64,000 nucleotides of DNA from Cupriavidus pauculus (GCF_008801835.1 NZ_VZOW01000029.1:1-64000); one strand, 5' to 3'. Positions 15,298-24,314 are shown, numbered from the stretch's first letter. Notes: generated by a model from the letters alone, not told the origin. Made by a program: numbers and translations.

Positions 15298-17124
15298 TTA
15301 TTGTTCGGCGGCGTGCCATTCGCTGTTGCGCATCAGATGGCTGATCGCGGCGCGCAGGTCGGCCGGGACGACCGGCTTGTGCAGCAGCGCGGTGCCAGCG
15401 GCATGGGCGTGACGCAGGCGGTCTGCGGCGGTGTCGCCGGTGATGACGATGGCGGGCACCGGCTGCCCCAGGCGCCGGCGGATCGCCTCGATCGCCGCAT
15501 GGCCGGTGCGGTGCCCGCGCAGCCGATAGTCGGCCAGGATCAGGTCTGGCGTGAAGCCGTGGTCCAGCATTGCCAGCGCGTCATCCTCGGACTCGGCCAC
15601 GCGGCATACGCAATTCCACACCGCCAAAAGCTCGGCCATCGCTTCGCGGATCGCCGCATCGTCGTCGATCACCAGGACGCGCCAGCCGTCCATGCGGATC
15701 GGCGTGCCAGCCTGCGCGATCTCTTCAGGCTGCTGCCACGCCAGCGGCAGGCGCAGCCGGAACACCGAGCCGCGCTCGGGCACGGAACCCAGCGTCACCT
15801 GCGTCTGCATCGTGCGCGCCAGCCCATCGACGATGGCCAGCCCCAGGCCCAGGCCCTTGCGCTGGTCGCGTTCGGGATTGCCGAGCTGGTGGAATTCGCG
15901 AAAGATCGCCTGGTGCTGTGCGGCGGGGATGCCGATGCCGGTATCCCAGACTTCCACGCGCGCCTGCATCCGCCAGCGCCGGCATGCCACCAGCACGCCG
16001 CCCGAGGTGGTGTAGCGGATCGCGTTGGCAATCAGGTTGCGCAGAATCAGCTCGACCAGCGTCGGATCGGCATACAGCGTGGCCGTGGTGTCGCGCGTGC
16101 GATAGACCAGTCCACGCGCGTTGGCCTGCGGCGCGAATTCGTTTTCCAGCTTGTGCAGCAACGGCTGCAGCCGGAACGGCCGCGGGCGCGATGTCACCAC
16201 GCCGGCTTCGAGCTTGGAAAAATCGAGCAGCGTGTTAAGCATTTCACGCGCCGCATCGGACGACGCTTCGATGTGGTCCAGCAACTGGCGCTGGTGCGCA
16301 TCCAGCGGCGTGCGGCCCAGCGACACCAGAAACAGCCCCAGCGCGTGCAGCGGCTGGCGCAGGTCATGGCTGGCCGACGCCAGGAAGACCGATTTCGCAC
16401 GGTTGGCTTCCTCGGCCTCGCGCTGGGCGCGGCCCGCGCGCGCGGTTTGATCGCGCAACTGCGAGATCAGCTCGACGTTTTCGAATCGCAACGCGATCGA
16501 ATGCCGCGCCACGCGCGCATAGTTGCGCGCAAACACGATCAGCACGAACAGATAAAGCGGGGTGCCCAGGAACATCGGCAAATAGGCGACGTCGCGCGTG
16601 AGCAGGAACACGGCCCACACCGGCAGGATGGCCGGAAGGAAGAAGCCCACCGCGACAGGCAGGCAGGCCGAGAACACCGCCAGCGCGGCGGCGCTCATCC
16701 CGGCGATCAGCGACAGCACGCAGATCACCTCCGCGGGCGAGCGGATGTCCAGATACAGCCAGCCTGCCAGTCCCCACAGGCTGCCGATCAGCACCAGCAC
16801 GGCGGTCATGGCGCGCGCATAGGCGCCGCAGCGCGCCTCGGTCAGGCGATCGAACACCGCGAGTCTGCCGATATGCGCCAGCGCGCACAGCACGGCCATC
16901 GCCGCGGCCCACGGCAGCGCGCCAGGATGACCGCCGGTCAACGCCAGCCCCGCGCCGAGGATGATCGCCGCGAGCGAACAGCCGAGCATCGCCATGCCGA
17001 AACTTTGGTCGATCAGCTCCATCTGCGCGGACAGCAGGCGCGGTTCGTCGTAGCGCGGCAGCAGCGCAGCCAGCCCGTGCAGGAAGCGGCCAGCGAGCGG
17101 TGGCAGCGCCATGATCGGCCGCAC
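15298..17124 (-). CDS. Membrane hybrid sensor histidine kinase with C-terminal receiver
   Basis: A 608-residue protein. The N-terminal half has about six membrane helices (for example GCSLAAIILGAGLALTGG, AMTAVLVLIGSLWGLAGW, VISLIAGMSAAALAVFSACL-like segments). A short coiled region leads to the HisKA domain with phosphorylatable His253 in SASHDLRQPLHALGLF, then the HATPase domain (NLIANAIRYT, DTGIGIP, GLGLGLAIV), and a receiver domain with Asp532 in LILADYRLRG. The GTG start directly follows the TGA of the upstream response regulator; an ATG four codons in is an alternative. It forms a two-gene unit with that LuxR-type regulator. The signal is unknown; the neighbouring aldehyde dehydrogenase suggests an alcohol or aldehyde theme, as inference. 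Confidence 0.88.
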   Translation of the reverse strand: MRPIMALPPLAGRFLHGLAALLPRYDEPRLLSAQMELIDQSFGMAMLGCSLAAIILGAGLALTGGHPGALPWAAAMAVLCALAHIGRLAVFDRLTEARCGAYARAMTAVLVLIGSLWGLAGWLYLDIRSPAEVICVLSLIAGMSAAALAVFSACLPVAVGFFLPAILPVWAVFLLTRDVAYLPMFLGTPLYLFVLIVFARNYARVARHSIALRFENVELISQLRDQTARAGRAQREAEEANRAKSVFLASASHDLRQPLHALGLFLVSLGRTPLDAHQRQLLDHIEASSDAAREMLNTLLDFSKLEAGVVTSRPRPFRLQPLLHKLENEFAPQANARGLVYRTRDTTATLYADPTLVELILRNLIANAIRYTTSGGVLVACRRWRMQARVEVWDTGIGIPAAQHQAIFREFHQLGNPERDQRKGLGLGLAIVDGLARTMQTQVTLGSVPERGSVFRLRLPLAWQQPEEIAQAGTPIRMDGWRVLVIDDDAAIREAMAELLAVWNCVCRVAESEDDALAMLDHGFTPDLILADYRLRGHRTGHAAIEAIRRRLGQPVPAIVITGDTAADRLRHAHAAGTALLHKPVVPADLRAAISHLMRNSEWHAAEQ

Positions 17125-17757
17125 TCAGCGCTGCGCCTGCACCAACCCGCGGCGCTGCGCTTCGAGAATGGCCTCGACGCGGCTGACCACGCCAAGGTGG
17201 TCGAGAATCGCCGCCACATGCACGCGCACGGTGTTCTCGGACAGGCCAAGGTGATAAGCGATCACCTTGTTGGAGCGTCCCAGGTTGAGCTGGCCCAGCA
17301 CTTCGAGCTGGCGCGGCGTGAGGTGGCTGGGCTGATAGGCATCCGCGCGCAATGGGGCGGCCGGCTCCACGGCAAAGTGCGTGCCGCCGGCCAGACAACT
17401 GGCTATCGCCTGCTCGATCTCGCGCGCATCGGCGGATTTGGAAAGAAAACCGGCGATCTCGCGCCGCGCGTCGGGCGCAATGCCGTCGATGCCCGAAGTG
17501 CCCGACACGATCACAATGCGCGCGGTGGGAAAGTGGCGGCGCAATACCTTGATGCCTTCGATGCCATTGAGCCCGGGCATCTGGATATCGAGCAGCACGA
17601 TATCGACCGTTTGCTGGCCGTGCTCCTGCGTGGCCTGCATCACCGACCCGGCCTCGAGGATCGATCCGACGCTGGGGCTGTCGGCCAGCAGCAGCTTGAG
17701 TCCGGTGCGGAACAGGGTGTGGTCGTCGATCAGCAGCAATCTGGCGCGGGCGGACAT
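17125..17757 (-). CDS. NarL/FixJ-type response regulator (LuxR HTH)
   Basis: A 210-residue two-domain regulator. The receiver domain starts at ARLLLIDDHTLFRTGLKLLL; the phospho-acceptor is Asp57 in IVLLDIQMPGLNG and the Thr/Ser switch lies in IVSGTSGIDG. The C-terminal LuxR helix-turn-helix is HLTPRQLEVLGQLNLGRSNK with LGLSENTVRVHVAAILDHLG. I chose the ATG at 17757 because the receiver fold begins right after it; an in-frame ATG at 17787 would add a Pro-rich tail without homology. Its stop abuts the start of the hybrid kinase gene, so the two are co-translated and presumably form one phosphorelay. Confidence 0.88.
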   Translation of the reverse strand: MSARARLLLIDDHTLFRTGLKLLLADSPSVGSILEAGSVMQATQEHGQQTVDIVLLDIQMPGLNGIEGIKVLRRHFPTARIVIVSGTSGIDGIAPDARREIAGFLSKSADAREIEQAIASCLAGGTHFAVEPAAPLRADAYQPSHLTPRQLEVLGQLNLGRSNKVIAYHLGLSENTVRVHVAAILDHLGVVSRVEAILEAQRRGLVQAQR

Positions 17758-18085
17758 GGGAGGCGGGCAATGTGCGGGGGGCGGCATAGGTCAGGATTGG
17801 ACTGGATTCCCGCCCGCTTGTCCATGCCTGCCCGCCCTACGGTATCGCGAGTAGTCCGGAAAGATTATTGGCGGCGTAGCACCCGGATGCCAGCATCGAT
17901 CCGTGGGCAATTTCCGCGACTTGTCCATACCACTTTATCTACCCGCTCCCTCCCGGCTGCGGGTATTTTTTTTTCGCCGGCGGCAAGCCGGTGGCGCTGG
18001 TGGCCCGGGGCAGGCCATGTCCAGTGATTCCGCCCCGGGCCGGCGCCATGCTACCCACCCCATCAAACCAGTCCGCCTTGCGGCG
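17758..18085. other. Gene-free region holding an unassigned plus-strand terminator
   Basis: About 330 bp between the response regulator start and the GH19 chitinase end, both on the minus strand. No coding frame is convincing. It contains a plus-strand intrinsic terminator (17941-17974) without any plus-strand gene before it, so an undetected small RNA is possible. No promoter was identified with confidence. Confidence 0.5.
17941..17974 (+). terminator. Plus-strand intrinsic terminator without an assigned gene
   Basis: ACCCGC (17941-17946) pairs with GCGGGT (17959-17964), with further internal pairing, followed by A and nine T (17966-17974). Both flanking genes run the other way, so it would end an antisense or small-RNA transcript. 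Confidence 0.5.
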
Positions 18086-19885
18086 CTATTTCAGTTTCAC
18101 GTTCCATTCGGTCTCCACGCACTTGACGTAATCGCCGGGGATCAGCGCGCTGAACTTCTCCTGATAGTTGACCAGCATGCAGCGATATTCCTTGCCCTCG
18201 TGCCAGTCCTTCACCCAGGTGGTGTCCACCGCCGCGCTGCCGCGATCGGAGAACTGCTTCATGCCCGCGCACCCCAGTACTTCGTCCGGCGGCACCGTCA
18301 CGCCAAGCTCCTGGGCGAACGCCTTGTAGTACTTGATCCGATTCTGCGATTGCGCGATTTCCGATGAGCCGCCGCATTCCACGCCGCCGTTGATGATCAT
18401 GGTTGTCACGCCGAACCCGGGCACCAGCTTGCTTTGCTTGTCGACCGAATTCGGTTGCCAGCTGCCATCGAGCACGCTCTGCATCGACGGCTTGGGCGGC
18501 TGCGGATACATGAAGAAGAACACGGCCGAGGCCAGGTTCAGCCAACTGGTGGCCACGCGGTCCGGATCGTTGAGCAGCACTGAGGTGTCGCCGTACATCA
18601 CCTGCGAGAAGCTGCCGTAGTTGTAGTTGTACGAAAGCTGCTTGGCGCCGCGCCCGTAATACTTCTTGAACGATCCGTCGGCGTTCTTGCCGCAGGCGTA
18701 AAGCTGTCCCTGCCAGATGTCGGGTTTGCATTCGGCGTTATAGCCGCATCCGGCACCGGTCTCGCTGCAGCCCATCTCGCGCACCCAGTGCAACGCCTGC
18801 CGGAATTCCGGGATGTCGGAATGGATGTCGTGTTCGCCAGTTTCCTGCGCGAAGTGGGCGAACATCGTGGCCAGTGTCTTGCGGCAGATCGCATCGGCGT
18901 TGCGGCCGTCAGTGTAGTCGGCGCACACCGCCGGGAACTTGGCGATGGCCTGCAGGAAGGCGCGATAGGTGTAGGCCGGATCGCGACGCGGGAACAGGAA
19001 ATTCCATTTCTCCTCGGTGACGATCTTTTCCACGCGCTTGACGTTGGGCGGATTCGACGACGCGCCTGCGCTCGTGGCTTCCACCACGGCGTTGCTGGCG
19101 GTGCGGATCGATTCCTTGATGGCTTCGAGCTGCGGCGTATTGGTCAGCGTCTTTTCCACCGCTTCCGCCTCGGCGCGCGTGGGCGCCGGCACAGTCGGCG
19201 GCGGCGGGGTAGGCGTGGGTGTCGGTGCGGGCGTCGGCATCGGCTCGGGCGCCTTCTGCGGATCGCAGTCGCCGCTAGCCTCCCACGGGCCGCCATCGAG
19301 CGGCGTCGTGTTGTTCGAACTGCCTTGCGTCCACCACTTGGCGCGGTAGTTCTTCGCCTGGTACGAGGCGACGTTGTTCTCCGTGTAGATCGTGGTCCGG
19401 TTCCAGGACGGATAGCAGCCCGGCTTGCCGGCGGCCGGTGAAGGCGCTGGCGCTGGTGCTGGCGATGGTGCGGGTGCGGGTGCGGGTGCGGGTGCGGGGG
19501 CCGGTGTAGGCGCCGGTGCTGGCGTGGGCGAAGGCGAAGGCGCTGGCGTCGGTGCTGGCGTCGGTGCTGGCGATGGCGATGGCGATGGCGATGGCGTAGG
19601 CGTAGGCGTAGGCGATGGCGTAGGCGCCGGCGTTGGGACGCTGGCGCACTCGCCCTTGTCCTCCCACGGACCCCATTGTTCGGTGCCCGGCACGTTGTTC
19701 TTCGTCCACCACTTGTTCTGATAGACGCGCCCGTTGTAGCCCACCAGGTTCCCTGGCGTGGGGTAGGTGGCCGACGCGCTCCACGCTGTCGGGCATGGTG
19801 CGGCCGCTGCAGGCGAGGCCAGCACCGACAGCACGCAGCCGGCAGTGACGCCGGCAATGGCATTCAGGGAAATCGGTGGTCGCAC
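18086..19885 (-). CDS. Secreted GH19 chitinase with two CBM5/12 chitin-binding modules
   Basis: A 599-residue modular enzyme. The start is GTG at 19885: a perfect AGGAGG sits seven bases upstream and the leader (RPPISLNAIAG...SPAAAAP) aligns with the leaders of the chitinases at 31933 and 34223. Signal peptide about residues 1-29; CBM5/12 module 1 (CPTAWSASATYPTPGNLVG ... QWGPWEDKGEC); long Pro-Thr-Ala-Ser linker; module 2 (CYPSWNRTTIYTENNVASYQ ... GPWEASGDC); second short linker; C-terminal GH19 domain of about 360 residues. Catalytic Glu348 is in AHFAQETGEHD and substrate-cleft motifs are in YYGRGAKQLSYNYNYG. GH19 enzymes are inverting endochitinases. It is divergent from the GH18 chitinase at 20324, across an AT-rich spacer. 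Confidence 0.92.
   Translation of the reverse strand: MRPPISLNAIAGVTAGCVLSVLASPAAAAPCPTAWSASATYPTPGNLVGYNGRVYQNKWWTKNNVPGTEQWGPWEDKGECASVPTPAPTPSPTPTPTPSPSPSPSPAPTPAPTPAPSPSPTPAPAPTPAPAPAPAPAPAPSPAPAPAPSPAAGKPGCYPSWNRTTIYTENNVASYQAKNYRAKWWTQGSSNNTTPLDGGPWEASGDCDPQKAPEPMPTPAPTPTPTPPPPTVPAPTRAEAEAVEKTLTNTPQLEAIKESIRTASNAVVEATSAGASSNPPNVKRVEKIVTEEKWNFLFPRRDPAYTYRAFLQAIAKFPAVCADYTDGRNADAICRKTLATMFAHFAQETGEHDIHSDIPEFRQALHWVREMGCSETGAGCGYNAECKPDIWQGQLYACGKNADGSFKKYYGRGAKQLSYNYNYGSFSQVMYGDTSVLLNDPDRVATSWLNLASAVFFFMYPQPPKPSMQSVLDGSWQPNSVDKQSKLVPGFGVTTMIINGGVECGGSSEIAQSQNRIKYYKAFAQELGVTVPPDEVLGCAGMKQFSDRGSAAVDTTWVKDWHEGKEYRCMLVNYQEKFSALIPGDYVKCVETEWNVKLK
19170..19636. repeat. Pro-Ala/Thr/Ser linker repeats in the GH19 chitinase gene
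   Basis: Two low-complexity stretches (about 19430-19636 and 19170-19250) of hexanucleotide-type repeats encode flexible Pro-rich linkers between the chitin-binding and catalytic modules. They produce spurious open frames on the other strand. Confidence 0.8.
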
Positions 19886-20323
19886 GCTGTTTCCTCCTTG
19901 CAGTATTTGTTCGCTGATCGACGCGGTCATTACGGGTATGAATTTAATATGGATTGGCCCGGATATTCGATCTGGCGATCATGCATGTTTTTACGATGCG
20001 CCTTCAACTATTTGAAAAGCGCCGTCAATATCGCGGTCAGATTTTTAATAAATAAATCACCGTGTGGGTCGTGCGTGACTGCGCGGTTAAATATTTAATT
20101 TCGTTGGAAAACGGCCATGATGCTTGGTTTCCGGCGGATTGAGGCATCCGTTTCTGACAGCTTCAAATGCCCCGTGCGGCGGAAATAATTAGCTTGCCTC
20201 ACTTTGTTATCTGGCCTACTTGTATAGCGCCGGCTCAAATGTGTTGGCGCCAAATTGAAAAGTTTGTTCCTGTAATTATCAAGGAATCAGGCTTTCGCGT
20301 AATAGAAAACACGAGGTGAATTC
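19886..20323. promoter_or_regulatory. AT-rich divergent spacer between two chitinase genes
   Basis: These 438 bp contain no gene and are clearly more AT-rich than the surrounding DNA. They contain the palindrome TTAAATATTTAA (20089-20100) and many short A/T runs. Both chitinase promoters should lie here. The ribosome sites at the two ends are strong (AGGAGG on the minus strand, GAGGTGA on the plus strand). I could not fix -35/-10 boxes. Confidence 0.55.
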
Positions 20324-22612
20324 ATGCGATATTATCGAAGAGGCCGACTTTTCGCGGCGACAGCCATCGTACTGGCGGCATACGCAGTCTGCGCATCGGC
20401 GGCTGACTGGCAGGACGGCGCGTCCTACACGGCAGGCACGACGGTGACCTACCAGGGGCGCAACTACCAGGCGATCCAGAGCCATACAGCGGCAGCGGGA
20501 GCCGGATGGAATCCGGCAGCGTCGCCAACACTGTGGCGCGATACCGGCCCGGCCGCTGCGATGGTTTCCACCGTCAGGCTGCCTGGAGACGTCGCCACGC
20601 GGGCTGCCGCCCCTGCGCCCGATTGCGCCGTCGAATGGTCTAGCGAGATGGCCTATCAAGCGCCGGGCGCCGTGGTCAGCTACAACGGCCACAACTACCG
20701 CAACAATTGGTGGACCAAGGGCAATACACCGGGCGCTGAACAATGGGGACCGTGGGAGGACAAGGGGGCTTGCGAAGGCGGAGCGTCGCCTTCGCCCGCA
20801 CCGGCCCCGGCACCGGCACCGGCACCGGCTCCGGCACCTGCACCTGCACCTGCACCTGCACCTGCACCAGCACCGGCACCGGCACCGGCACCGGCACCAA
20901 TTCCGACGCCATCGCCATCTCCGGCGCCAGGCCCATCGGCTGGCACATGCCCTCCCGAATGGTCGTCCGCCACCGTCTATGCCACGAGCGGCACGCAGGT
21001 GGCGCGCAGTGGGCGCGTCTACCGTAACAAGTGGTGGACCTCGGGTGACGATCCCTCGTCCACCGGCCAATGGGGCGTGTGGGAGGATATTGGCGCGTGC
21101 GACGGTGGTGCTGCACCAGCGCCCGCTCCGGCCCCCGCACCGGCCCCTGCACCGGCGCCCGCTCCGGCCCCCGCACCGGCCCCCGCACCGGCCCCTGCAC
21201 CGGCACCAGCACCGGCACCAGCACCGGCTCCGGCCCCCGCTCCCGCTCCCGCACCTTCACCGGCGCCGAGCCCGTCGGCGGGCGGCAAGGAAGTCGGCGC
21301 GTATTTTGCGCAGTGGGGCATCTACGGGCGCAACTACAAGCTCAAGGATGTCGACAGGTCGGGCAGCGCGCAGCAGCTCACGTTCATCAACTATGCGTTC
21401 GGCAACATCTACCAGAAGAACGGCGGCTATGAATGCGGCATGGTCAACAAGCTGGAACCCGGTGCTGCGGATCCCAACGCGCCTGATGCAGGCGAGGGCG
21501 GGGACTCCTTCGCGGATTACGGCAAGGGCTTCACGGCCGCAGAATCGGTGGACGGTGTTGGCGACAGCTGGTCGGGCTCCATGTCCTGGGATGATCCGCG
21601 CACCGGCAAGGTCGGGCCGCTCAAGGGCAACTTCAACCAGCTCAAGAAGCTCAAGGCCAAGCATCCGCACCTGAAGGCGTACATCTCGCTGGGCGGCTGG
21701 ACGTGGTCCAAGTGGTTCGGCAAGGCCGCCTCGACCGACGCACTGCGCAGGCAGCTGGTAGCGTCCTGCATCGACCTCTACATCAAGGGCAATCTGCCGT
21801 TCGACTCGAGTGCCAATGCAGGCGGTGAAGGCACGGCGGCCGGTGTGTTCGACGGTATCGACATCGACTGGGAATTCCCCGGTGGCGGTGGCCAGCCGTA
21901 CAACGTCGTAGAGCCGAACGACAAGGCCAACTACACGCTGCTGCTGCAGGAATTCCGCAGGCAGCTCGATGCCTACGGTGCGCAGACCGGCAAGCACTAC
22001 GGACTGACGGTGGCCATCGGATCGGGCGGCGACAAGATCGCCAACACGGATCCGGCCGAGTACAGCAAGCCGCTCGACTGGATCAACATCATGTCCTACG
22101 ACTTCCACGGCGGCTGGGAGCCGTCCGGTCCGACGGACTTCCAGTCCAACCTGTACCTGAACCCGGACAGCCCCAACGCGAAGACGGAAAACAGCCGCAC
22201 CTACAACGTGGACGCTGCCGTGAAGACGCTGCTGGCCAGGGGCGTGCCGCCTTCGAAGATCGTGGTGGGCATTCCGTTCTATGGACGCGGCTGGACCGGC
22301 GTGCCACCGGGACCGAACGGCGACGGGCTCTACCAGAGCGCGGCAAAACCGGCGCTGGGCACCTACGAGGCGGGCATCGAGGACTACAAGGTGCTCAAGA
22401 GCCGGCCGGGCACGGTACGCGAGCATCCGGTCACCAAGCAGTCCTGGAAATATGACGGCACCAACTTCTGGTCCTACGACACGCCCACCACGGTGCGCGC
22501 CAAGGTGGACTACGCACGGCAGAACAACCTGCGGGGCGTATTCGGCTGGGAACTGGACGGCGACACCGCCGATGGTGAGCTGATCAACGTCATGGGTGAA
22601 ATGCGCAAGTAG
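20324..22612 (+). CDS. Secreted GH18 chitinase with three chitin-binding modules
   Basis: A 762-residue enzyme. GAGGTGA precedes the ATG. Signal peptide residues 1-26 (ends CASA), then an N-terminal CBM5/12-like module (ADWQDGASYTAGTTVTYQ ... about 27-75), module 2 (about 101-150), an Ala-Pro linker, module 3 (about 209-259), a second Ala-Pro linker, and a GH18 TIM barrel from about residue 322. SLGG in AYISLGGWTWSKWF and the DxxDxDxE motif at 510-517 (DGIDIDWEFP, proton donor Glu517) are intact, as is the YGRGW loop. GH18 enzymes are retaining chitinases working through the substrate N-acetyl group. The catalytic region is almost the same as in the gene at 31933. gspG starts only 29 bp downstream, so it may lead the secretion operon transcript. 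Confidence 0.94.
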   Translation: MRYYRRGRLFAATAIVLAAYAVCASAADWQDGASYTAGTTVTYQGRNYQAIQSHTAAAGAGWNPAASPTLWRDTGPAAAMVSTVRLPGDVATRAAAPAPDCAVEWSSEMAYQAPGAVVSYNGHNYRNNWWTKGNTPGAEQWGPWEDKGACEGGASPSPAPAPAPAPAPAPAPAPAPAPAPAPAPAPAPAPAPIPTPSPSPAPGPSAGTCPPEWSSATVYATSGTQVARSGRVYRNKWWTSGDDPSSTGQWGVWEDIGACDGGAAPAPAPAPAPAPAPAPAPAPAPAPAPAPAPAPAPAPAPAPAPAPAPAPSPAPSPSAGGKEVGAYFAQWGIYGRNYKLKDVDRSGSAQQLTFINYAFGNIYQKNGGYECGMVNKLEPGAADPNAPDAGEGGDSFADYGKGFTAAESVDGVGDSWSGSMSWDDPRTGKVGPLKGNFNQLKKLKAKHPHLKAYISLGGWTWSKWFGKAASTDALRRQLVASCIDLYIKGNLPFDSSANAGGEGTAAGVFDGIDIDWEFPGGGGQPYNVVEPNDKANYTLLLQEFRRQLDAYGAQTGKHYGLTVAIGSGGDKIANTDPAEYSKPLDWINIMSYDFHGGWEPSGPTDFQSNLYLNPDSPNAKTENSRTYNVDAAVKTLLARGVPPSKIVVGIPFYGRGWTGVPPGPNGDGLYQSAAKPALGTYEAGIEDYKVLKSRPGTVREHPVTKQSWKYDGTNFWSYDTPTTVRAKVDYARQNNLRGVFGWELDGDTADGELINVMGEMRK
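20789..21280. repeat. Ala-Pro linker repeats in the first GH18 chitinase gene
   Basis: Two GCACCG/GCACCT-type hexamer arrays (about 20789-20945 and 21110-21280) encode (AP)n linkers flanking chitin-binding module 3. They are prone to replication slippage, which would change linker length in frame if whole hexamers are gained or lost. Confidence 0.85.
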
Positions 22613-22622
22613 TCCGTCACGA
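21254..22622 (+). repeat. Direct repeat copy 1 (GH18 catalytic domain)
   Basis: This 1369-bp segment aligns without net length change to 32689-34057. It covers the end of the linker, the whole GH18 domain and about 10 bp past the stop codon. Long runs are identical by eye, and differences are mostly third positions. It flanks the secretion operon together with copy 2. Confidence 0.85.
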
Positions 22623-22641
22623 CTCTTCATGCGAGGCCGCT

Positions 22642-23115
22642 ATGTCAGCACGCAACACCAGGGCGCCAGGGCGTCACGGCATGTCAGGCAGGTTCATGTC
22701 TTACCCGCTGCATCGGGGCGGCTTCACGTTGCTGGAGCTGCTGGTGGTGCTGTTGATCATCGCGCTGCTGGCGGGCTATGTGGGCCCCAAGCTGTTCGGT
22801 GAAGTGGGCAAGGCCCGTACCAAGACGGCGGCCTCGCAGATGAAGAGCATTTCGAGCGCACTGGACCGGTATCGGCTCGACACGGGCAAGTACCCGAGCG
22901 CCGAGGCCGGTCTCAAGGCGTTGATGGTCAACGAAGGGAACGCGCCGGGATGGGATGGTCCCTACATGACCAACGAAATCCCGCCGGACCCGTGGGGCAG
23001 GCCGTACGTGTACCGCGTGCCGGGCGAAAACGGCAAGGACTATGACCTGCGGACCCTGGGCGCCGACGGCAAGCCCGGCGGCACGGGCGAAGACCAGGAT
23101 GTCGTTGCGCAATGA
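22642..23115 (+). CDS. gspG: Type II secretion major pseudopilin GspG
   Basis: A 157-residue pseudopilin. The prepilin-peptidase site is RGG followed by FTLLELLVVLLIIALLAGYV with the conserved Glu at +5. The C-terminal GspG block is present: GWDGPYMTNEIPPDPWGRPY, then the Ca-binding-type loop LGADGKPGGTGEDQDV. The ATG at 22642 has GAGG upstream but gives a long leader; ATG at 22681 or 22696 would give a more usual short leader. It should form the body of the endopilus that pushes substrates through the secretin. Its end overlaps gspF by four bases (ATGA). Confidence 0.9.
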   Translation: MSARNTRAPGRHGMSGRFMSYPLHRGGFTLLELLVVLLIIALLAGYVGPKLFGEVGKARTKTAASQMKSISSALDRYRLDTGKYPSAEAGLKALMVNEGNAPGWDGPYMTNEIPPDPWGRPYVYRVPGENGKDYDLRTLGADGKPGGTGEDQDVVAQ

Positions 23116-24314
23116 CCTCGGGAGCCATGGTGGTGCGATATCGCGTGAGGGTCGATGGCGAAGGGGGAGAGCAGCAGGTGGAAGTTGTCGCGGACGACGA
23201 GGACCACTTGCGCACCATCGTCGCCGAGATGGGCCTGCAGATCGTCGAGGCCACGCCGGTCAAGCATGCGCTGCGCATCCGCCTGCGCAAGCAGGTATTC
23301 GAACGCTCGCTGTTCACGCAGGAACTGATCGCGCTGCTGGAAGCCGGGCTAAGCCTGGTGGAAACGATCGAGACGCTGCGCGACAAAAGCAAGGAGGGCA
23401 TCAACCGCACGGTGTTCCAGCGCATCGTGAGCGCGCTATATGAAGGACAGCCGCTGTCGAAGGCGCTGGAGCGGCTGCCCGACGAATTTCCGCCGCTTTA
23501 CGTGGCGACCGTGGCGTCGGCCGAGAAGACCGGGCATCTTGCCGAAGCGCTCAAGCGCTACCACCACTACGACGCCCGCATGGCGACGGTGAGAAAGAAG
23601 GTGGTGTCGTCGATGGTGTACCCGTCGATCGTCATTGCCACGGGGGCATTGATCATTCTGTTCCTGGCGTTCTACGTGATCCCGAAGTTCAGCCAGGTGT
23701 TTGCATCGATGAAGAACATTCCGTTCTCCGCCCAGGTGATGCTCTGGTGGGGAGAACTCGTGGAACGGCACGGCACGATGCTGCTGGCCGGCATGGTGGC
23801 AAGCATTGCGGCGATCGTCATGGCATTGAAGAACGCGCGGGTGCGTGCATGGTTGATCGGCGGGCTGATGCGCTTTCCCGCGCTGGCCACTTACCAGCGT
23901 CTGTTTGCGCTGACGCGCTTTTATCGCACGCTCGGCCTGCTGCTGGCCGGCGGCATGTCGGTGGTGGCGTCCATCGAGATATCGGCGCAATTGCTGCCGC
24001 GCGCCATGCAGGACGCGCTGTTGCGCGCATTGACGGACATCCGCGGCGGCAAGGCGCTGTCGAATTCGCTACGGGCCGCCGATCTGACCACGCCGGTCGC
24101 CGAACGACTGATTCGCGTGGGCGAGCAGAGCGGCGAGGTGGCGGCCATGATCACGCGCTCCGCCGAATTTTGCGACGAAGAACTGGATCGCGCGATCGAT
24201 ACGTTGATGCGCGTAGTGGAACCGGTGTTGATGTTGGTGGTTGGCGGCATTGTCGGCACGGTGATTTTCCTGCTCTACATGCCGATCTTTCAACTGGCTG
24301 GCAGTGTGGGGTGA
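23112..24314 (+). CDS. gspF: Type II secretion inner-membrane platform protein GspF
   Basis: A 400-residue polytopic protein with the two repeated T2SSF domains: FTQELIALLEAGLSLVETIE in the first and FALTRFYRTLGLLLAGGMSV in the second, each followed by hydrophobic helices (SIVIATGALIILFLAFYVIP; EPVLMLVVGGIVGTVIFLLY). It anchors the ATPase GspE to the inner membrane and is needed for pseudopilus assembly. It overlaps gspG upstream (ATGA) and gspE downstream (GTGA). Confidence 0.92.
   Translation: MTSGAMVVRYRVRVDGEGGEQQVEVVADDEDHLRTIVAEMGLQIVEATPVKHALRIRLRKQVFERSLFTQELIALLEAGLSLVETIETLRDKSKEGINRTVFQRIVSALYEGQPLSKALERLPDEFPPLYVATVASAEKTGHLAEALKRYHHYDARMATVRKKVVSSMVYPSIVIATGALIILFLAFYVIPKFSQVFASMKNIPFSAQVMLWWGELVERHGTMLLAGMVASIAAIVMALKNARVRAWLIGGLMRFPALATYQRLFALTRFYRTLGLLLAGGMSVVASIEISAQLLPRAMQDALLRALTDIRGGKALSNSLRAADLTTPVAERLIRVGEQSGEVAAMITRSAEFCDEELDRAIDTLMRVVEPVLMLVVGGIVGTVIFLLYMPIFQLAGSVG

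Noticed and set aside
15292..18027. A plus-strand open frame of more than 900 codons
   Set aside because: It is antisense to the hybrid kinase and response regulator, is rich in Arg/Gln/His/Ala as expected for GC-rich shadows, and has no domains or ribosome site.
20789..21280. Short-period repeats that might be taken for a CRISPR array or minisatellite
   Set aside because: They have no spacers and encode in-frame Ala-Pro linkers inside the chitinase gene.
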